A stretch of DNA of 64,000 nt from Nitratireductor pacificus pht-3B (GCF_000300335.1 NZ_AMRM01000010.1:62001-126000); one strand, 5' to 3'; positions 16,842 to 26,962 are shown, counted from the first letter of the stretch. Numbers and translations are program-made. Notes: generated by a model not told the origin, from the letters alone.

Positions 16842-18032
16842 ATGTTTGTCCCCTTCTTCCTCGAGCTGAAAGCCGCGCGCGTGCCCGTCTCGCTGCGCGA
16901 ATATCTTTCGCTGCTCGAGGGACTGGAGGCGGGACTGGTCACCTATGACGTGGAGGGCTTCTACTATCTGGCCCGCGCCGCGCTGGTGAAGGACGAGCGC
17001 CACATCGACCGTTTCGACCGCGTGTTCTCGCGCGTCTTCAAGGGCGTGGAGGCGGTGTCGGGAGCCGATGGCGTCGATGCGCAGGCGATCCCCGAGGAAT
17101 GGCTCCGCCGGCTCGCCGAGAAGCACCTGACCGAAGAGGAAAAGAAGCTCGTCGAGGCGCTCGGCGGCTTCGACAAGCTGATGGAGACGCTGAGGAAGCG
17201 GCTCGAGGAGCAGAAGGGTCGCCATCAGGGCGGCAGCAAGTGGATCGGCACCGCCGGTACCTCCCCCTTCGGCGCCTATGGCTACAATCCCGAAGGCGTG
17301 CGCATCGGCCAGCACGAATCGCGCCACCGCCGCGCCGTCAAGGTCTGGGACAAGCGGGAGTTCCGCAATTTCGACGACACCGTGGAACTCGGCACGCGCA
17401 ACATCAAGGTCGCACTGAAGCGCCTGCGCCGCTGGGTCCGCGAAGGCGCGGAGGAGGAGTTCGACCTGCCCGGCACGGTGCAGGCGACTGCCGAGCACGG
17501 CTATCTCGACGTGAAGACCAGGCCCGAGCGGCGCAACGCGGTAAAGCTCCTGATGTTCTTCGATGTCGGCGGCTCGATGGACGACCACATCCGCATCGTC
17601 GAGGAGCTGTTCTCCGCCGCACGCGCAGAGTTCAAGCATATGGAGTATTTCTACTTCCACAACTGCCTCTACGAGGGCGTGTGGCGGGACAACCGGCGAC
17701 GCCATTCCGAGGTCGTGCCGACCTTCGACGTGATCCACAAATACGGCCCCGACTACAAGGCCGTCTTCGTCGGCGACGCGTCCATGAGCCCCTACGAGAT
17801 CGCCTATCCCGGCGGCGCGGTCGAGCACTGGAACGAGGAGGCCGGCCATGTGTGGATGACGCGCGCCCTCGCCCAGTGGCCGAACGCGGTCTGGCTGAAC
17901 CCGGTGCCGGAGAAGCACTGGCGCTACACGCATTCGATCCAGATGCTGCGCGAACTGGTCGCCAACCGGATGTTTCCGCTCACCCTGTCGGGGCTGGAAG
18001 CGGCGACGCGGGAATTGTCGCGCAGGCATTGA
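16842..18032 (+). CDS. VWA-domain (CoxE-like) protein
   Basis: 396 residues of the CoxE/DUF58-type VWA family that partners MoxR ATPases. N-terminal helical part FVPFFLELKAARVPVSLREYLSLL; a basic middle region around 120-200; a VWA domain from about 225 with MIDAS FFDVGGSMDD (DxGxS form) and later GDASMSPYEI. It begins five bases after the GNAT stop. In carbon-monoxide dehydrogenase loci CoxD (MoxR) and CoxE assemble the metal site, but no such enzyme is encoded here. The client is therefore unknown. Confidence 0.88.
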   Translation: MFVPFFLELKAARVPVSLREYLSLLEGLEAGLVTYDVEGFYYLARAALVKDERHIDRFDRVFSRVFKGVEAVSGADGVDAQAIPEEWLRRLAEKHLTEEEKKLVEALGGFDKLMETLRKRLEEQKGRHQGGSKWIGTAGTSPFGAYGYNPEGVRIGQHESRHRRAVKVWDKREFRNFDDTVELGTRNIKVALKRLRRWVREGAEEEFDLPGTVQATAEHGYLDVKTRPERRNAVKLLMFFDVGGSMDDHIRIVEELFSAARAEFKHMEYFYFHNCLYEGVWRDNRRRHSEVVPTFDVIHKYGPDYKAVFVGDASMSPYEIAYPGGAVEHWNEEAGHVWMTRALAQWPNAVWLNPVPEKHWRYTHSIQMLRELVANRMFPLTLSGLEAATRELSRRH

Positions 18033-18042
18033 GCCGCAAGGC

Positions 18043-18828
18043 TCACGCCACGCCGCGCCGGCCCACCATGCGCTGGCCGGGCGCCCTCTGGCCCCGGGCC
18101 TCGTCGCCTGCCGTCAGATGCGCCGCGCCCTCCCCGCCGAAGATGATCTGCAGGAAGTCGACCAGCCATTGCTTCAGGTGCCGGTCCCAGATGAGCCGCC
18201 CGCCGAGATGGTCGCGGCCCTGCTGCGCGCCGGGCATGACGAAGCGCTGCGACCCGCGCACCACCCAGCGATGCATCATGGCGCGGGTCAGTTCGGCGTG
18301 GAACTGGACACCCCAGGCATTGCGGCCATAGCGGAACGCCTGGTTCGTATAGTGATCGGCGGTGGCCAGAAGCGTCGCATCCTTCGGCAGGGAAAAGCCC
18401 TCGCGGTGGAACTGGTAGACCATTTCCGGCCAGTGCAGGAGATGGCGTCCCTCATCGGTTGCCCGCAGCGGATACCAGCCGATCTCCACGAGGCCGTCAT
18501 CATGGCTTTTGACATGCCCTCCGAGATGCTTGACGAGCATCTGCGCGCCGAGGCAGATGCCGAGAAACGGCTTGTCCTCCCTGAGCGGGACGGACAGCCA
18601 GTCGGTCTCGCGCTTGACGAATTCGTCATGATCGTTGGCGCTCATCGGCCCGCCGAAGACGACGACGCCGGCATGGTCTTCCAGCGTCTCCGGTAAGGGG
18701 TGCCCGAGCGGCGGGCGACGCACGTCGAGCGCGAAGCCCCGGGACTGCAGCACCTGACCGACCCGGCCGGCGCTCGACGTTTCCTGATGCAGGACGATGA
18801 GGATCTTGCGGCTTGGGTCGGACACCAT
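18043..18828 (-). CDS. Class I glutamine amidotransferase-like protein
   Basis: 261 residues from ATG 18828. Single GATase-I domain with nucleophile elbow GICLGAQ and the His-Glu pair in VQFHAEL. Without a fused synthetase domain it resembles stand-alone GMP-synthase-like GATases that hydrolyse glutamine or gamma-glutamyl compounds; the substrate is not predictable. Convergent with the VWA gene (ten bases apart) and seven bases downstream of the TerB-like gene on the same strand. Confidence 0.88.
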   Translation of the reverse strand: MVSDPSRKILIVLHQETSSAGRVGQVLQSRGFALDVRRPPLGHPLPETLEDHAGVVVFGGPMSANDHDEFVKRETDWLSVPLREDKPFLGICLGAQMLVKHLGGHVKSHDDGLVEIGWYPLRATDEGRHLLHWPEMVYQFHREGFSLPKDATLLATADHYTNQAFRYGRNAWGVQFHAELTRAMMHRWVVRGSQRFVMPGAQQGRDHLGGRLIWDRHLKQWLVDFLQIIFGGEGAAHLTAGDEARGQRAPGQRMVGRRGVA

Positions 18829-18835
18829 GGGCGGG

Positions 18836-19300
18836 CTAGTCTTCGCTGCTCTTGTCTTGCATCTGCTGGCGCAACAGGACGCGGTCACGGTTGTCGACGC
18901 CGATCAGTTCCGCCACGCGCCAGACCAGATTGTCCTCCAGCTCGTGCAGCTCGCCGTCGGCGAACACCACGCCCCACATCAGGCCGATGAACTGCTTGCG
19001 GGCATCGGCGTCCAGATGCCGCTTCAGAACGCTGGTGAACGCGTAGAGATCGATCGCCTCCTGCTCGGCCTTCTCGCCGGCCTTCAGCAGATGTTCCAGC
19101 TCCGCGCCGCTGACATTGTAGGTCGCCGACAGCGTTTCCCTGAGCCGCTTCATCTCCGCCGCGTCGCGAATGCCGTCGGCGTCGAGCACATGAAACAGGA
19201 GAGCGGCTGCCGCGACGCGCGGATCGTCCTCTGGCCGCAGCTGCTGCGCGCGTCCGCCTGCGGGAATGTCTTTCAGGAAGGTGAGAATACGGTCGAACAT
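18836..19300 (-). CDS. TerB-family protein
   Basis: 154 residues, all-helical, with RVAAAALLFHVLDADGIRDAAEM and the later LMWGVVFADGELHELEDNLVWRVAELIGV, the acidic helix pair of the TerB/DUF533 fold thought to bind metal ions. Cytoplasmic, no signal peptide. Despite the family name no other tellurite genes accompany it. Probably in one unit with the GATase gene. Confidence 0.85.
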   Translation of the reverse strand: MFDRILTFLKDIPAGGRAQQLRPEDDPRVAAAALLFHVLDADGIRDAAEMKRLRETLSATYNVSGAELEHLLKAGEKAEQEAIDLYAFTSVLKRHLDADARKQFIGLMWGVVFADGELHELEDNLVWRVAELIGVDNRDRVLLRQQMQDKSSED

Positions 19301-19370
19301 GAACGATGGCCGCTGTCTTGGGGCTGGGGAAGGATCCGCCGCAACGCGGCGAATCGTTTGCGCCTTTCTT

Positions 19371-21041
19371 CTAGAATAGGCGGAAGCCGGCCGGGGTCGA
19401 GCCGTTCGCCTCGTCGGGATCGACGCCCGGATCGTCGGGTAAGCGCGGCTTCGCGCTCATATCCGCTTCCTCGGACCGCGCTCCGTCCCGTTTGGCCAGA
19501 TCGGGAGAGGCGGGCTTCGCCGCCACGCTCTGCGGCGGGGTAGGCGCCTTGTCCTTTTGGGGGCCGGCGGCTTCCGGCGAAGCCTTTTCCCCTGTCTCCT
19601 GCCCGGTGGCGGGTGCCGGAGGCGGCGTTGCGGCCGGCGTCGCCTCGATCACCACCGCATCGTCGACCTCGGTTTCGCGCGCCGCCGGGAGGACAGCGGG
19701 CGTCACGGAGGACGCCGGAGCGAAATCCTCTCCGCTCTCGATCACCTGCGCCAGACGCTCCATCGGCACGCGCCATTCGAAGGCGTCGAGCTTGCCGGTC
19801 ACCGGCGAGATGGGCGCCCAGTGTTCCGCGACATAGCCGTCGGCCACCCAGGCAGGATCGCGCGGCGCGCGCAGGGCCCTGGCCAGCCATTGCCGCACCC
19901 GGCCCTGGTCGCCCGTCTCGGCCTCCTCGATGTCGGCCATCAAGAGATACACGCTTTCGCGCGGGCCGAGCCGGGCGGCGGCCTCCGCCGCGTCGCGCGC
20001 CAGTTTGTACTCGGCCGCATCGAGCGCCGCCCGCCCCACCGCAAGCGACGATTCGACATTGTTCTGCTTCAGCGATTCCAGCTTTTTCGCGCGCGTCAGG
20101 CGGTCCTGGACCGAATCGCCCGGCCGGGCATGGATGTAGACCGCGGCCACTTCGGGATGCGGTTCCTTCTTCCAGACCGCCTCCAGCACCTTCGACCCCT
20201 TGCGCAATTCGCTCTGGCGGAACAGCGCCTTGGCGGCGACCACCGCCGCGGGCACGAAATCCGGCCGCAGCTTGTGCGCTTCGAGCGCCGCGCTGCGGGC
20301 GCCCTGCACGTCCGCGTCGAGCGTCTCCATCGCCTTCGCCGTCAACAGCACCGCGCGCCTGCGCGCTGCGCTCTCGCGATCGGCCTGGCTGGCCGGCTTG
20401 CGCGTATCGAGCAGCTTCAGCGCCCCGTCCCAATCACCCTCGCCGGTCTTGCCCTCAAGCGCCGCATTGGCTGCCCATTCGAGCTGCGGCGCGTCCTCGA
20501 CCGCACGCTCCGCATAGTGGCGCGCGGCTTCGCGCTCGCCCATGCGCTCGGCTTCCAGGTAAAGCCCGCGCAGGCCGAGCAGCCGCATTTCGGGATCGTC
20601 GAGCATCGCCGTGAACTTGTCGCGCGCTGCCTGCCGGTCGCCTTCCAGAAGGGCCGCCTGTGCGTCGAGCAGGTGGATCAGCGGTTCCTGGTCGGCGGAG
20701 ATCAGCTTCGCGGCCTGCTTGCCCATGCGCCGGGCAAGGCCGCCATCCCCCGCGCCGGCCGCGATCATACCCGTCGAGAGCGCCTGATAGCCCCGGTCGC
20801 GCCGGCGCACGCGAAAATAGCGCGCCACGGTGTAGGGGCTGTTCCAGATGCCGCGGATGAGCCACCACAGGATCATCACCGCTGCGACGATGACGACGAT
20901 CAGCACCGCCGCCACCATCAGCGTCACTTCGTACCGGTAGCCGGCGAACGTGACCACGAGTTCGCCGGGCCTCTCCGCCAGCCAGGCGAAGCCGAGACCG
21001 AGCAGGAAGACGACGAGAAGATAGAAAAGGATGCGAAACAT
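19371..21041 (-). CDS. hemY: HemY-like membrane TPR protein
   Basis: 556 residues. Two N-terminal membrane helices (2-20 and 40-62), the HemY_N segment (GRYF-type YTVARYFRVRRRDRGYQALSTGMIAAGAGD) and then TPR-like helices to about 420, followed by a low-complexity Pro/Ala/Lys tail. Found beside heme-pathway genes in proteobacteria, with a presumed scaffolding or regulatory role in late heme synthesis; it is not the protoporphyrinogen oxidase also called HemY in Gram-positives. It follows the mitofilin gene by six bases. Confidence 0.9.
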   Translation of the reverse strand: MFRILFYLLVVFLLGLGFAWLAERPGELVVTFAGYRYEVTLMVAAVLIVVIVAAVMILWWLIRGIWNSPYTVARYFRVRRRDRGYQALSTGMIAAGAGDGGLARRMGKQAAKLISADQEPLIHLLDAQAALLEGDRQAARDKFTAMLDDPEMRLLGLRGLYLEAERMGEREAARHYAERAVEDAPQLEWAANAALEGKTGEGDWDGALKLLDTRKPASQADRESAARRRAVLLTAKAMETLDADVQGARSAALEAHKLRPDFVPAAVVAAKALFRQSELRKGSKVLEAVWKKEPHPEVAAVYIHARPGDSVQDRLTRAKKLESLKQNNVESSLAVGRAALDAAEYKLARDAAEAAARLGPRESVYLLMADIEEAETGDQGRVRQWLARALRAPRDPAWVADGYVAEHWAPISPVTGKLDAFEWRVPMERLAQVIESGEDFAPASSVTPAVLPAARETEVDDAVVIEATPAATPPPAPATGQETGEKASPEAAGPQKDKAPTPPQSVAAKPASPDLAKRDGARSEEADMSAKPRLPDDPGVDPDEANGSTPAGFRLF

Positions 21042-21047
21042 CGGCGC

Positions 21048-22508
21048 TTATGCCCCCTTCAGCGCGTCGGAAAGCGCCTTGTCCAAAGCTTCGTCGGCGG
21101 CATGCCGCGCCGCCAGCATCTGTGCGAAATCGCCCGCGGCCTGCTTCCCGGCGTCGGGCAGGGTTTCGTATTCCGCCAGCGCCTTCTGGTAATCGCCGGC
21201 GATCACTGCGGCCTCGAAGCGCGCCGCGATGGCGTCCACCCCGTTGCCTTCCACGCTGCCCACCGGGCGGACCACCACCAGCGACCGAGCGCTGGACATC
21301 AGATTGTCGATGATGCCGCCGTCATTGCCGGAGGCGCGGTTGGCGGCGGCGACGATCCGGGTCGCGAACTCCGGAACCTGCGCGGCGAGCGTCGTGCGGC
21401 TGGGAACACCCTTCGCAGCATGTTCGCGCAGCGGCGCCAGCGCTTCGGCATCCGGCGCGATCGCCGCATAGGTGTCGAGTTCGCCAGCGAACGGCGCGCC
21501 GCGCTCGACCGCCGATTTGAGCGCAGAGGCCGCGATCACCAGCGCCATGCGCGGCGCATCGTTGTTCTTGGCGACCTCCTGCCTGAGGCTTTCGATCTCG
21601 GCGCTGAGGCGCGACAGCGCCGCAGCGTTCTCCGACGAGGCGCTGGCCGCCGCGCCCGTATCTTCACTCGCCTTCGCGATGTCCGCCTGCAACGTGGCGA
21701 TGCGCGATGTCACCTCCTGCAGAGCCGCATCGTCACCGCCGGCGCCCGCAGCCGCCTCGAGATTCGAAAGCCGCGCGGCGAGCGCTTCCGCGCTCGCCCC
21801 GTCACCCGCCGCACCGGAGGAAACCGCATCCTGCAGCGTCGCAAGCTGGCTATCCAGTTCCGAGATGCGCCCGTCCAGCGCATCCGCCCTCTGGCTGGCC
21901 TGCGACAGGGCCTCGCCCACATCCGCGCCAGCGTCCACGCCGCCGGCCGCTTCGAGCCGACCCTGCTGATCGTCCAGCCTGTCCTCCAGCGCCGCCACCT
22001 GCTGGCGCAGCGTTTCCATGGCGGGATCGGCGGTCCTCGTCTCGGGCTTCAGACCAGGCAGGATGCCTGCCCATTGCAACCCACCCGCAAGCGCCAAGGC
22101 GATGACGCCGCCGGCAACACCCGCGCCGAGCATGCTCCCGCCGCCCCGGCCGGCCGGGCTGGCCGGGCGAGCATTGGAGGCGGCTTTCCCGGCATCCACC
22201 TTCGGCGTCTCGCCGGAAGCGGACGTCCTGCCGAAACCGCCCTGTCCCTCCTGGTCTTTGGCCTGCTGAGGCTTCTGCTCGGCGGCCTTTTCCGGACCTG
22301 CCTCCTTCAGTGCGCCGGTCTTACCGGCCGTATCCGGCTGTTTCGGGCCGGCGTGCGTCTGGTCCTTCGGCGCGGCGGCACCCGGCTTCTCCTCGCCCCC
22401 CGCCTTGGCCGTGTCCGCCGTCTCGCGCTTGACCTGATCCGGGGGGAGATCGATGGTCACCGGCTCTCGCTGGGGTTTGGAATGGCGCGTTCTCGGCGTT
22501 TTGACCAT
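21048..22508 (-). CDS. Mitofilin/Mic60-like inner membrane protein
   Basis: 486 residues from ATG 22508 (MVKTPRTRHSK); the longer frame upstream has no support. A Pro/Lys-rich cytoplasmic segment (1-120), one Gly-rich membrane helix (about 128-150, GVAGGVIALALAGGLQWAGI), a long periplasmic coiled coil (about 165-310) and a C-terminal conserved domain of COG4223. Alphaproteobacterial homologues of mitochondrial Mic60 shape membrane invaginations and are typically found next to heme genes, as here between hemD and hemY. Confidence 0.88.
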   Translation of the reverse strand: MVKTPRTRHSKPQREPVTIDLPPDQVKRETADTAKAGGEEKPGAAAPKDQTHAGPKQPDTAGKTGALKEAGPEKAAEQKPQQAKDQEGQGGFGRTSASGETPKVDAGKAASNARPASPAGRGGGSMLGAGVAGGVIALALAGGLQWAGILPGLKPETRTADPAMETLRQQVAALEDRLDDQQGRLEAAGGVDAGADVGEALSQASQRADALDGRISELDSQLATLQDAVSSGAAGDGASAEALAARLSNLEAAAGAGGDDAALQEVTSRIATLQADIAKASEDTGAAASASSENAAALSRLSAEIESLRQEVAKNNDAPRMALVIAASALKSAVERGAPFAGELDTYAAIAPDAEALAPLREHAAKGVPSRTTLAAQVPEFATRIVAAANRASGNDGGIIDNLMSSARSLVVVRPVGSVEGNGVDAIAARFEAAVIAGDYQKALAEYETLPDAGKQAAGDFAQMLAARHAADEALDKALSDALKGA

Positions 22509-22606
22509 CAGGCAACTCCACGGACAAAGTGCAAATCTGGCACCGTGTGCGGTGCACATAAAGTCCTATCACACCGTTCTATGGTGAAAACAGGGGCGTG
22601 TCGCGA

Positions 22607-23317
22607 TCAGCGATGTCGGTCGAGCAGCGCCAGCAGCGGTTCCTCGGCGGGCTGCGCGGCGATTTTCTTCCTTTCCGAGGCGATTGTCGGCAGGGCGTCG
22701 GCAATCCGCTGCGATAGGCAGTAGAACGTCGCATGGTCAAGTCTCGTTCCCAGGACAGGCCGTGACATCAGCTTGCCGATCTGCAGCGCGCCATTGGCCG
22801 AATGCACCAGCACGGCCGAAACCCCCGCCTCGCCGAAAGCCGCCGCGATCGCCGCATCGTCGGGATCGAGCGGCAGCGTGTTGTAGGTCTCGATCAGCCG
22901 GACGCGGTATCCACCATCCCGCAGCCTGCCCTCGAGGACATCGCGCCGCACGCGTCCGCACAGAACCGTGATGGCGCGTGGCGCGGGAAAAGCGGCGGCG
23001 ATGGCCCGCGCAAGACCTTCCGCATCGCCGGCTGCCTCGTCGACAACGTTCAGCCCGGCTTCGCGCGCGGCGATGCCCGTCCGCGTGCCGACAGCGAAAA
23101 CCGGCGCGCGCGCCAGCATGTCGAGGAGCGGCCGGGGCGCATGGCGAACGGCGTTGGCGCTGGTGACCGCAACCGCATCGACCGGCCCGGCGTCCGCCGC
23201 TTCGGCCAGCGGGACTGTCTCGGTGAGCGGCAGGACGACGGCCTCAAACCCGCGTGCGGCGAGCCGCGCGGCGGTTTCGCTGGAACCGGGCTCGGGCCGC
23301 GTCACCAGCACCCGCAT
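22607..23317 (-). CDS. hemD: Uroporphyrinogen-III synthase
   Basis: 236 residues. Cyclises hydroxymethylbilane to uroporphyrinogen III with inversion of ring D, the step after HemC. The family diverges strongly; recognised from the N-terminal MRVLVTRPEPGSSETAARL, the TSANAVRH motif and the second-lobe VHSANGAL, and from its place directly after hemC (three bases apart). Confidence 0.93.
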   Translation of the reverse strand: MRVLVTRPEPGSSETAARLAARGFEAVVLPLTETVPLAEAADAGPVDAVAVTSANAVRHAPRPLLDMLARAPVFAVGTRTGIAAREAGLNVVDEAAGDAEGLARAIAAAFPAPRAITVLCGRVRRDVLEGRLRDGGYRVRLIETYNTLPLDPDDAAIAAAFGEAGVSAVLVHSANGALQIGKLMSRPVLGTRLDHATFYCLSQRIADALPTIASERKKIAAQPAEEPLLALLDRHR

Positions 23318-23320
23318 GTT

Positions 23321-24250
23321 TCAGGACCAGCCGTCGAAGAAGCGGGCGCCGGCCTTCTGGCGGATCGCCGCTCCGGCGTCGGCACCGATCCGCGCCGCTT
23401 CGGCGGTGCGCCCCTCGGCGGCGATATCATGCGTCTCGCGGCCGTCCGGCGTCAGGATCAGGCCGGAGAAGCGCAATCCATCGCCGTCGATCCGCGCCAG
23501 CCCGGCGATCGGCGTCCGGCAGGACCCGTCGAGCGCAGCCAGGAACGCGCGCTCGCAGGCCAGTGCGAAGCCCGTCGCCGTGTGATGGATCGCGGCGACC
23601 ATCGGGCCGATGCGCCGGTCGCCGATGCGGCTTTCGATGCAGATCGCCCCCTGCCCCAGCGCCGGCGGAAAGCGTTCCGGGTCCATGATCTCGCTGGCGA
23701 TGTGCGCCACGCCGAGCCGTTTCAGCCCGGCCAGCGCCAGAAGCGTGCCCTCGGCGACGCCTTCCTCCAGCTTGCGCAGGCGCGTCTGGACATTGCCGCG
23801 GAACATGCCGACCTCGAGGTCCGGCCGAAGCCGCAACACGAGCGCCTGCCGGCGCAGCGAGGACGTGCCCAGCTTCGCCCCCTGCGGCAGGCTCCCGAGG
23901 CTTGCCACGGAGCGGCCGATGAACACGTCGCGCACATCCTCGCGCTCGAGAAAGGCGGAAATCTCCAGCCCGTCGGGCAGCACGGTCGGCATGTCCTTCG
24001 AGGAATGGACGGCGAGATCGATGCGGCCGTCGATCAGCGCCTCCTCGATCTCCTTGGTGAAAAGCCCCTTGCCGCCGGCCTGCGACAGGGGTCTGTCCTG
24101 TATCTGGTCGCCGGAGGTGGAGATGATGACGATCTCGAACGCCTCTTCCGGCATGCCATGCGCCGCCATCAGCCGGGCGCGGACCTCGGCTGCCTGCGCC
24201 ACCGCGAGGGCGCTGCCGCGCGTGCCGATCTTCACCACATCAGTTTGCAT
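23321..24250 (-). CDS. hemC: Hydroxymethylbilane synthase (porphobilinogen deaminase)
   Basis: 309 residues. Polymerises four porphobilinogens to hydroxymethylbilane. Conserved GTRGSALA at 9-16, [10 protein letters not shown] (80-89), [13 protein letters not shown] and LGQGAICIE are intact. Cys244 in [10 protein letters not shown] is the attachment point of the dipyrromethane cofactor. First gene of the minus-strand hemC-hemD-mic60-hemY run; divergent from tsaD across 94 bases. Confidence 0.97.
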   Translation of the reverse strand: MQTDVVKIGTRGSALAVAQAAEVRARLMAAHGMPEEAFEIVIISTSGDQIQDRPLSQAGGKGLFTKEIEEALIDGRIDLAVHSSKDMPTVLPDGLEISAFLEREDVRDVFIGRSVASLGSLPQGAKLGTSSLRRQALVLRLRPDLEVGMFRGNVQTRLRKLEEGVAEGTLLALAGLKRLGVAHIASEIMDPERFPPALGQGAICIESRIGDRRIGPMVAAIHHTATGFALACERAFLAALDGSCRTPIAGLARIDGDGLRFSGLILTPDGRETHDIAAEGRTAEAARIGADAGAAIRQKAGARFFDGWS

Positions 24251-24344
24251 GCCGTCACGTCCGTGCTAACCCGCATCCCGAAACCGGATGCACCTTTCCC
24301 TAACGGGGATTGGCCGCGACGGCAACAACAGCGGGTAAGGCCGA

Positions 24345-25433
24345 ATGACGCGCATTCTGGGCATCGAGACGAGCTGCGACGAAACCGCCGCCTCGGTCGT
24401 CGGCTGTGACGCGACCGGCGCGCCGGCCATCCTGTCGAACGTCGTGCTCAGCCAGATCGCCGAGCATGCCGCTTTCGGCGGCGTGGTGCCGGAGATCGCC
24501 GCACGCGCCCATGTGGAAGCGCTCGACGGGGTGATCGATGCGGCGCTTACCGAGGCCGGCTGCACCCTCGCCGACATCGATGCCATCGCCGCCACTGCCG
24601 GCCCCGGCCTGATCGGCGGATTGATCGTCGGCCTGACCACGGCGAAGGCCATCGCCGCGGCGGCAGGCAAGCCGCTGATTCCGGTCAACCATCTCGAGGG
24701 CCACGCGCTGACCGCGCGGCTGACGGACGGGCTGGACTTCCCCTATCTGCTGCTGCTGGTTTCCGGCGGGCACACCCAGATCGTCCATGTGAGCGGCGTT
24801 GGCCGCTACACGCGCTGGGCCTCGACCATCGACGACGCCCTCGGCGAGGCTTTCGACAAGACCGCGAAACTGCTCGGCCTGCCCTATCCGGGGGGACCGA
24901 GCGTCGAGAAGGCCGCCCGCTCGGGCAATGCGCGGCGCTTTGCCTTCCCGCGTCCGCTCAAGGGCGAGGCGCGGCCGGATTTCTCCTTCTCCGGCCTGAA
25001 GACGGCGGTGCGCCGCACGGCGACGGAGCTTGCGCCCCTCGCGGAAAGCGACATTGCGGACATCTGCGCCGCGTTCCAGCGCGCTGTCACCGAGACCCTG
25101 GCGGATCGCGTGAAGCGCAGCCTGGAGCGCTTCCGCGACGAGCATCCGGATCTGAAGAAACCCGTGCTGGTGGTGGCCGGCGGCGTCGCGGCCAATCAGG
25201 CGATCCGCGCGGCGCTGGACGCCCTGTGCGAAGCGAACGGCTTTGGCCTCGTCGCGCCGCCGGCAAAACTGTGCGGAGACAATGCGGCAATGATCGCCTG
25301 GGCCGGACTGGAAAGGCTGCGGCACGGGCTGGCCGAGGACGATCCCCTGTCCTTCGCGCCGCGCCCGCGCTGGCCGCTCGACCAGGCGGCGGCGCCGCTG
25401 TTCGGGGCGGGTAAGCGGGGAGCCAAGGCATGA
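24345..25433 (+). CDS. tsaD: tRNA threonylcarbamoyladenosine synthase subunit TsaD
   Basis: 362 residues. Transfers the threonylcarbamoyl group to A37 of ANN-decoding tRNAs with TsaB and Tsa[15 protein letters not shown] at the start, metal-binding His116 and His120 in NHLEGH, VSGGHTQ and the late [13 protein letters not shown] are present. Overlaps gpsA by four bases (ATGA), a conserved tsaD-gpsA coupling in the order. Confidence 0.97.
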   Translation: MTRILGIETSCDETAASVVGCDATGAPAILSNVVLSQIAEHAAFGGVVPEIAARAHVEALDGVIDAALTEAGCTLADIDAIAATAGPGLIGGLIVGLTTAKAIAAAAGKPLIPVNHLEGHALTARLTDGLDFPYLLLLVSGGHTQIVHVSGVGRYTRWASTIDDALGEAFDKTAKLLGLPYPGGPSVEKAARSGNARRFAFPRPLKGEARPDFSFSGLKTAVRRTATELAPLAESDIADICAAFQRAVTETLADRVKRSLERFRDEHPDLKKPVLVVAGGVAANQAIRAALDALCEANGFGLVAPPAKLCGDNAAMIAWAGLERLRHGLAEDDPLSFAPRPRWPLDQAAAPLFGAGKRGAKA

Positions 25434-26416
25434 ACAGACCATCGACGATTGCCGTTCTTGGCGCCGGCGCCTGGGGCACAGCGCTTGCCGGCACGATGCG
25501 CGCGGCCGGCCACGCCACCACCGTCTGGGCGCGCGACGCCGCCCTCACGCAGGCAATCAACGACACCCATCGCAACGAGCGCTACCTGCCAGGCATCGCG
25601 CTCGACCCGGCGCTGCGGGCGACCACGGAGATGAACGTCGCGCTGGAAGGTGCCGGATGCGTTCTGGCGGTCACGCCGACGCAGACCATGCGGGCCGTTC
25701 TCGCTGCGGCGGCGCCACACCTGCCGCAGGGCGTTCCAGTCGTCCTTTGTGCCAAGGGCATCGAGCGGGAAACCGGGCGGCTCCTGTCGGAGATTGCGGC
25801 CGAGATCCTGCCGAAAAACCCCGTCGCCGCCCTCTCCGGCCCGAGTTTCGCGACCGACCTGGCGCGCGGCCTGCCCACGGCGGTCACCGTGGCGGCGAAC
25901 GATGCCGCATTGGCCGCGCGGCTTGCCGAAAGCCTCTCCGCGCCGCATCTGCGCTGCTACTCCACTGACGACATGACCGGTGTCGAGATCGGCGGCGCGC
26001 TGAAGAACGTGCTGGCCATCGCCGCCGGCGCCACGAGCGGCGCGGGCCTCGGAGCCAGCGCCGTCGCCGCCCTGATCACGCGCGGCTTCGTCGAGCTGCG
26101 CCGCATCGGCGGTGCCTTCGGGGCGCGACCGGAGACGTTGATGGGGCTTTCGGGCCTTGGCGACCTGATCCTCACCTGCGGCTCCGAACAGTCGCGCAAC
26201 TTCGCCTACGGCGTGGCGCTGGGGCGCGGCGACAGTCTCGACGGCCGGCCGCTCGCCGAGGGCGCACACACCGCCGGCATCGCCGCCCGCATCGTCCGGG
26301 AACGCGGACTCGAGGCGCCGATCATCGAGAGCGTGACGGAACTGCTGCACGGGCGGCTGACGGTCGAGAAGGCCATGCAGGCGCTTCTGGCGCGGCCGCT
26401 GAAGAGCGAGGATTGA
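25430..26416 (+). CDS. gpsA: Glycerol-3-phosphate dehydrogenase [NAD(P)+]
   Basis: 328 residues. Reduces dihydroxyacetone phosphate to sn-glycerol-3-phosphate for phospholipid synthesis. Rossmann motif [13 protein letters not shown], the GIERETGRL loop, ALSGPSFA, and the catalytic Lys in [16 protein letters not shown] are all present. Translationally coupled to tsaD. Confidence 0.97.
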   Translation: MNRPSTIAVLGAGAWGTALAGTMRAAGHATTVWARDAALTQAINDTHRNERYLPGIALDPALRATTEMNVALEGAGCVLAVTPTQTMRAVLAAAAPHLPQGVPVVLCAKGIERETGRLLSEIAAEILPKNPVAALSGPSFATDLARGLPTAVTVAANDAALAARLAESLSAPHLRCYSTDDMTGVEIGGALKNVLAIAAGATSGAGLGASAVAALITRGFVELRRIGGAFGARPETLMGLSGLGDLILTCGSEQSRNFAYGVALGRGDSLDGRPLAEGAHTAGIAARIVRERGLEAPIIESVTELLHGRLTVEKAMQALLARPLKSED

Positions 26417-26439
26417 GGTGGCGCTTGGGAAGAAGAAGG

Positions 26440-26617
26440 ACCCCTCTCTTGCAAATTCCAAGGACTTGGCTCCGCCAAGCCCAGGAATTTGCTTTCTCCT
26501 CCACAGGGGGAGATAGGCGTACTTCTTCGATGCAGGCGTATCTCTCCCCTTGCGGGAGAGAAAGCGATTTCAACATCTTAGCTGAAGGCTAAGTGTTAGA
26601 ATTCGCAAGGGAGGGGT
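26440..26617. repeat. 178-bp palindromic element with 19-bp imperfect terminal repeats
   Basis: Outer arms 26440-26458 and 26599-26617 (ACCCCTCTCTTGC... and its complement) match at 17 of 19 positions. Inside are further nested inverted repeats: TTGGC/GCCAA at about 26465-26480 and CTCTCCCC/GGGAGAG near 26543-26562. No ORF. MITE-like structure of unknown mobility, filling most of the gap between gpsA and the YciI gene. Confidence 0.7.
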
Positions 26618-26665
26618 AAGCGCGCGCCACGCCGGAAAGAGACAACGATCGAAAAGGGAGAACCC

Positions 26666-26962
26666 ATGATCTTCGCCATCATCTGCAAGGACAAGCCGGG
26701 ACATCTGGACACCCGCACCGGCACGCGCCCCGACCACGTGGCGTTCCTCAACGGTCTCAACGAGAACGGCGCGCTGAAATTCGCCGGCCCCTTCCTCGAC
26801 GCGGAGGGAAAGCCCTGCGGCAGCCTCGTCGCCATCGAGGCGGAAGACCAGGCGGCCGCCGAACTGATCGCCGCCGCCGATCCATATGCTCTTGCAGGCC
26901 TGTTCGAATCCGTTGAGATACGAGCCTGGAACTGGGTCTTCAACAATCCGGAGAACGCATGA
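26666..26962 (+). CDS. YciI-family protein
   Basis: 98 residues of the YciI (dimeric alpha/beta barrel) fold: IICKDKPGHLDTRTGTRPDHVAFL with the conserved His/Asp positions, AGPFLDAEGKPCGSLV, and the terminal EIRAWNWVF. Cytoplasmic, proposed small-molecule enzymes of unknown substrate. Overlaps the EVE gene by ATGA, so the two are co-translated. Confidence 0.88.
   Translation: MIFAIICKDKPGHLDTRTGTRPDHVAFLNGLNENGALKFAGPFLDAEGKPCGSLVAIEAEDQAAAELIAAADPYALAGLFESVEIRAWNWVFNNPENA

Noticed and set aside
19557-22724. 1055-codon plus-strand open frame
   Set aside because: Antisense to hemY and mic60, Arg/Gly-rich as expected from high-GC complement; no domain. Both minus-strand genes are well supported.
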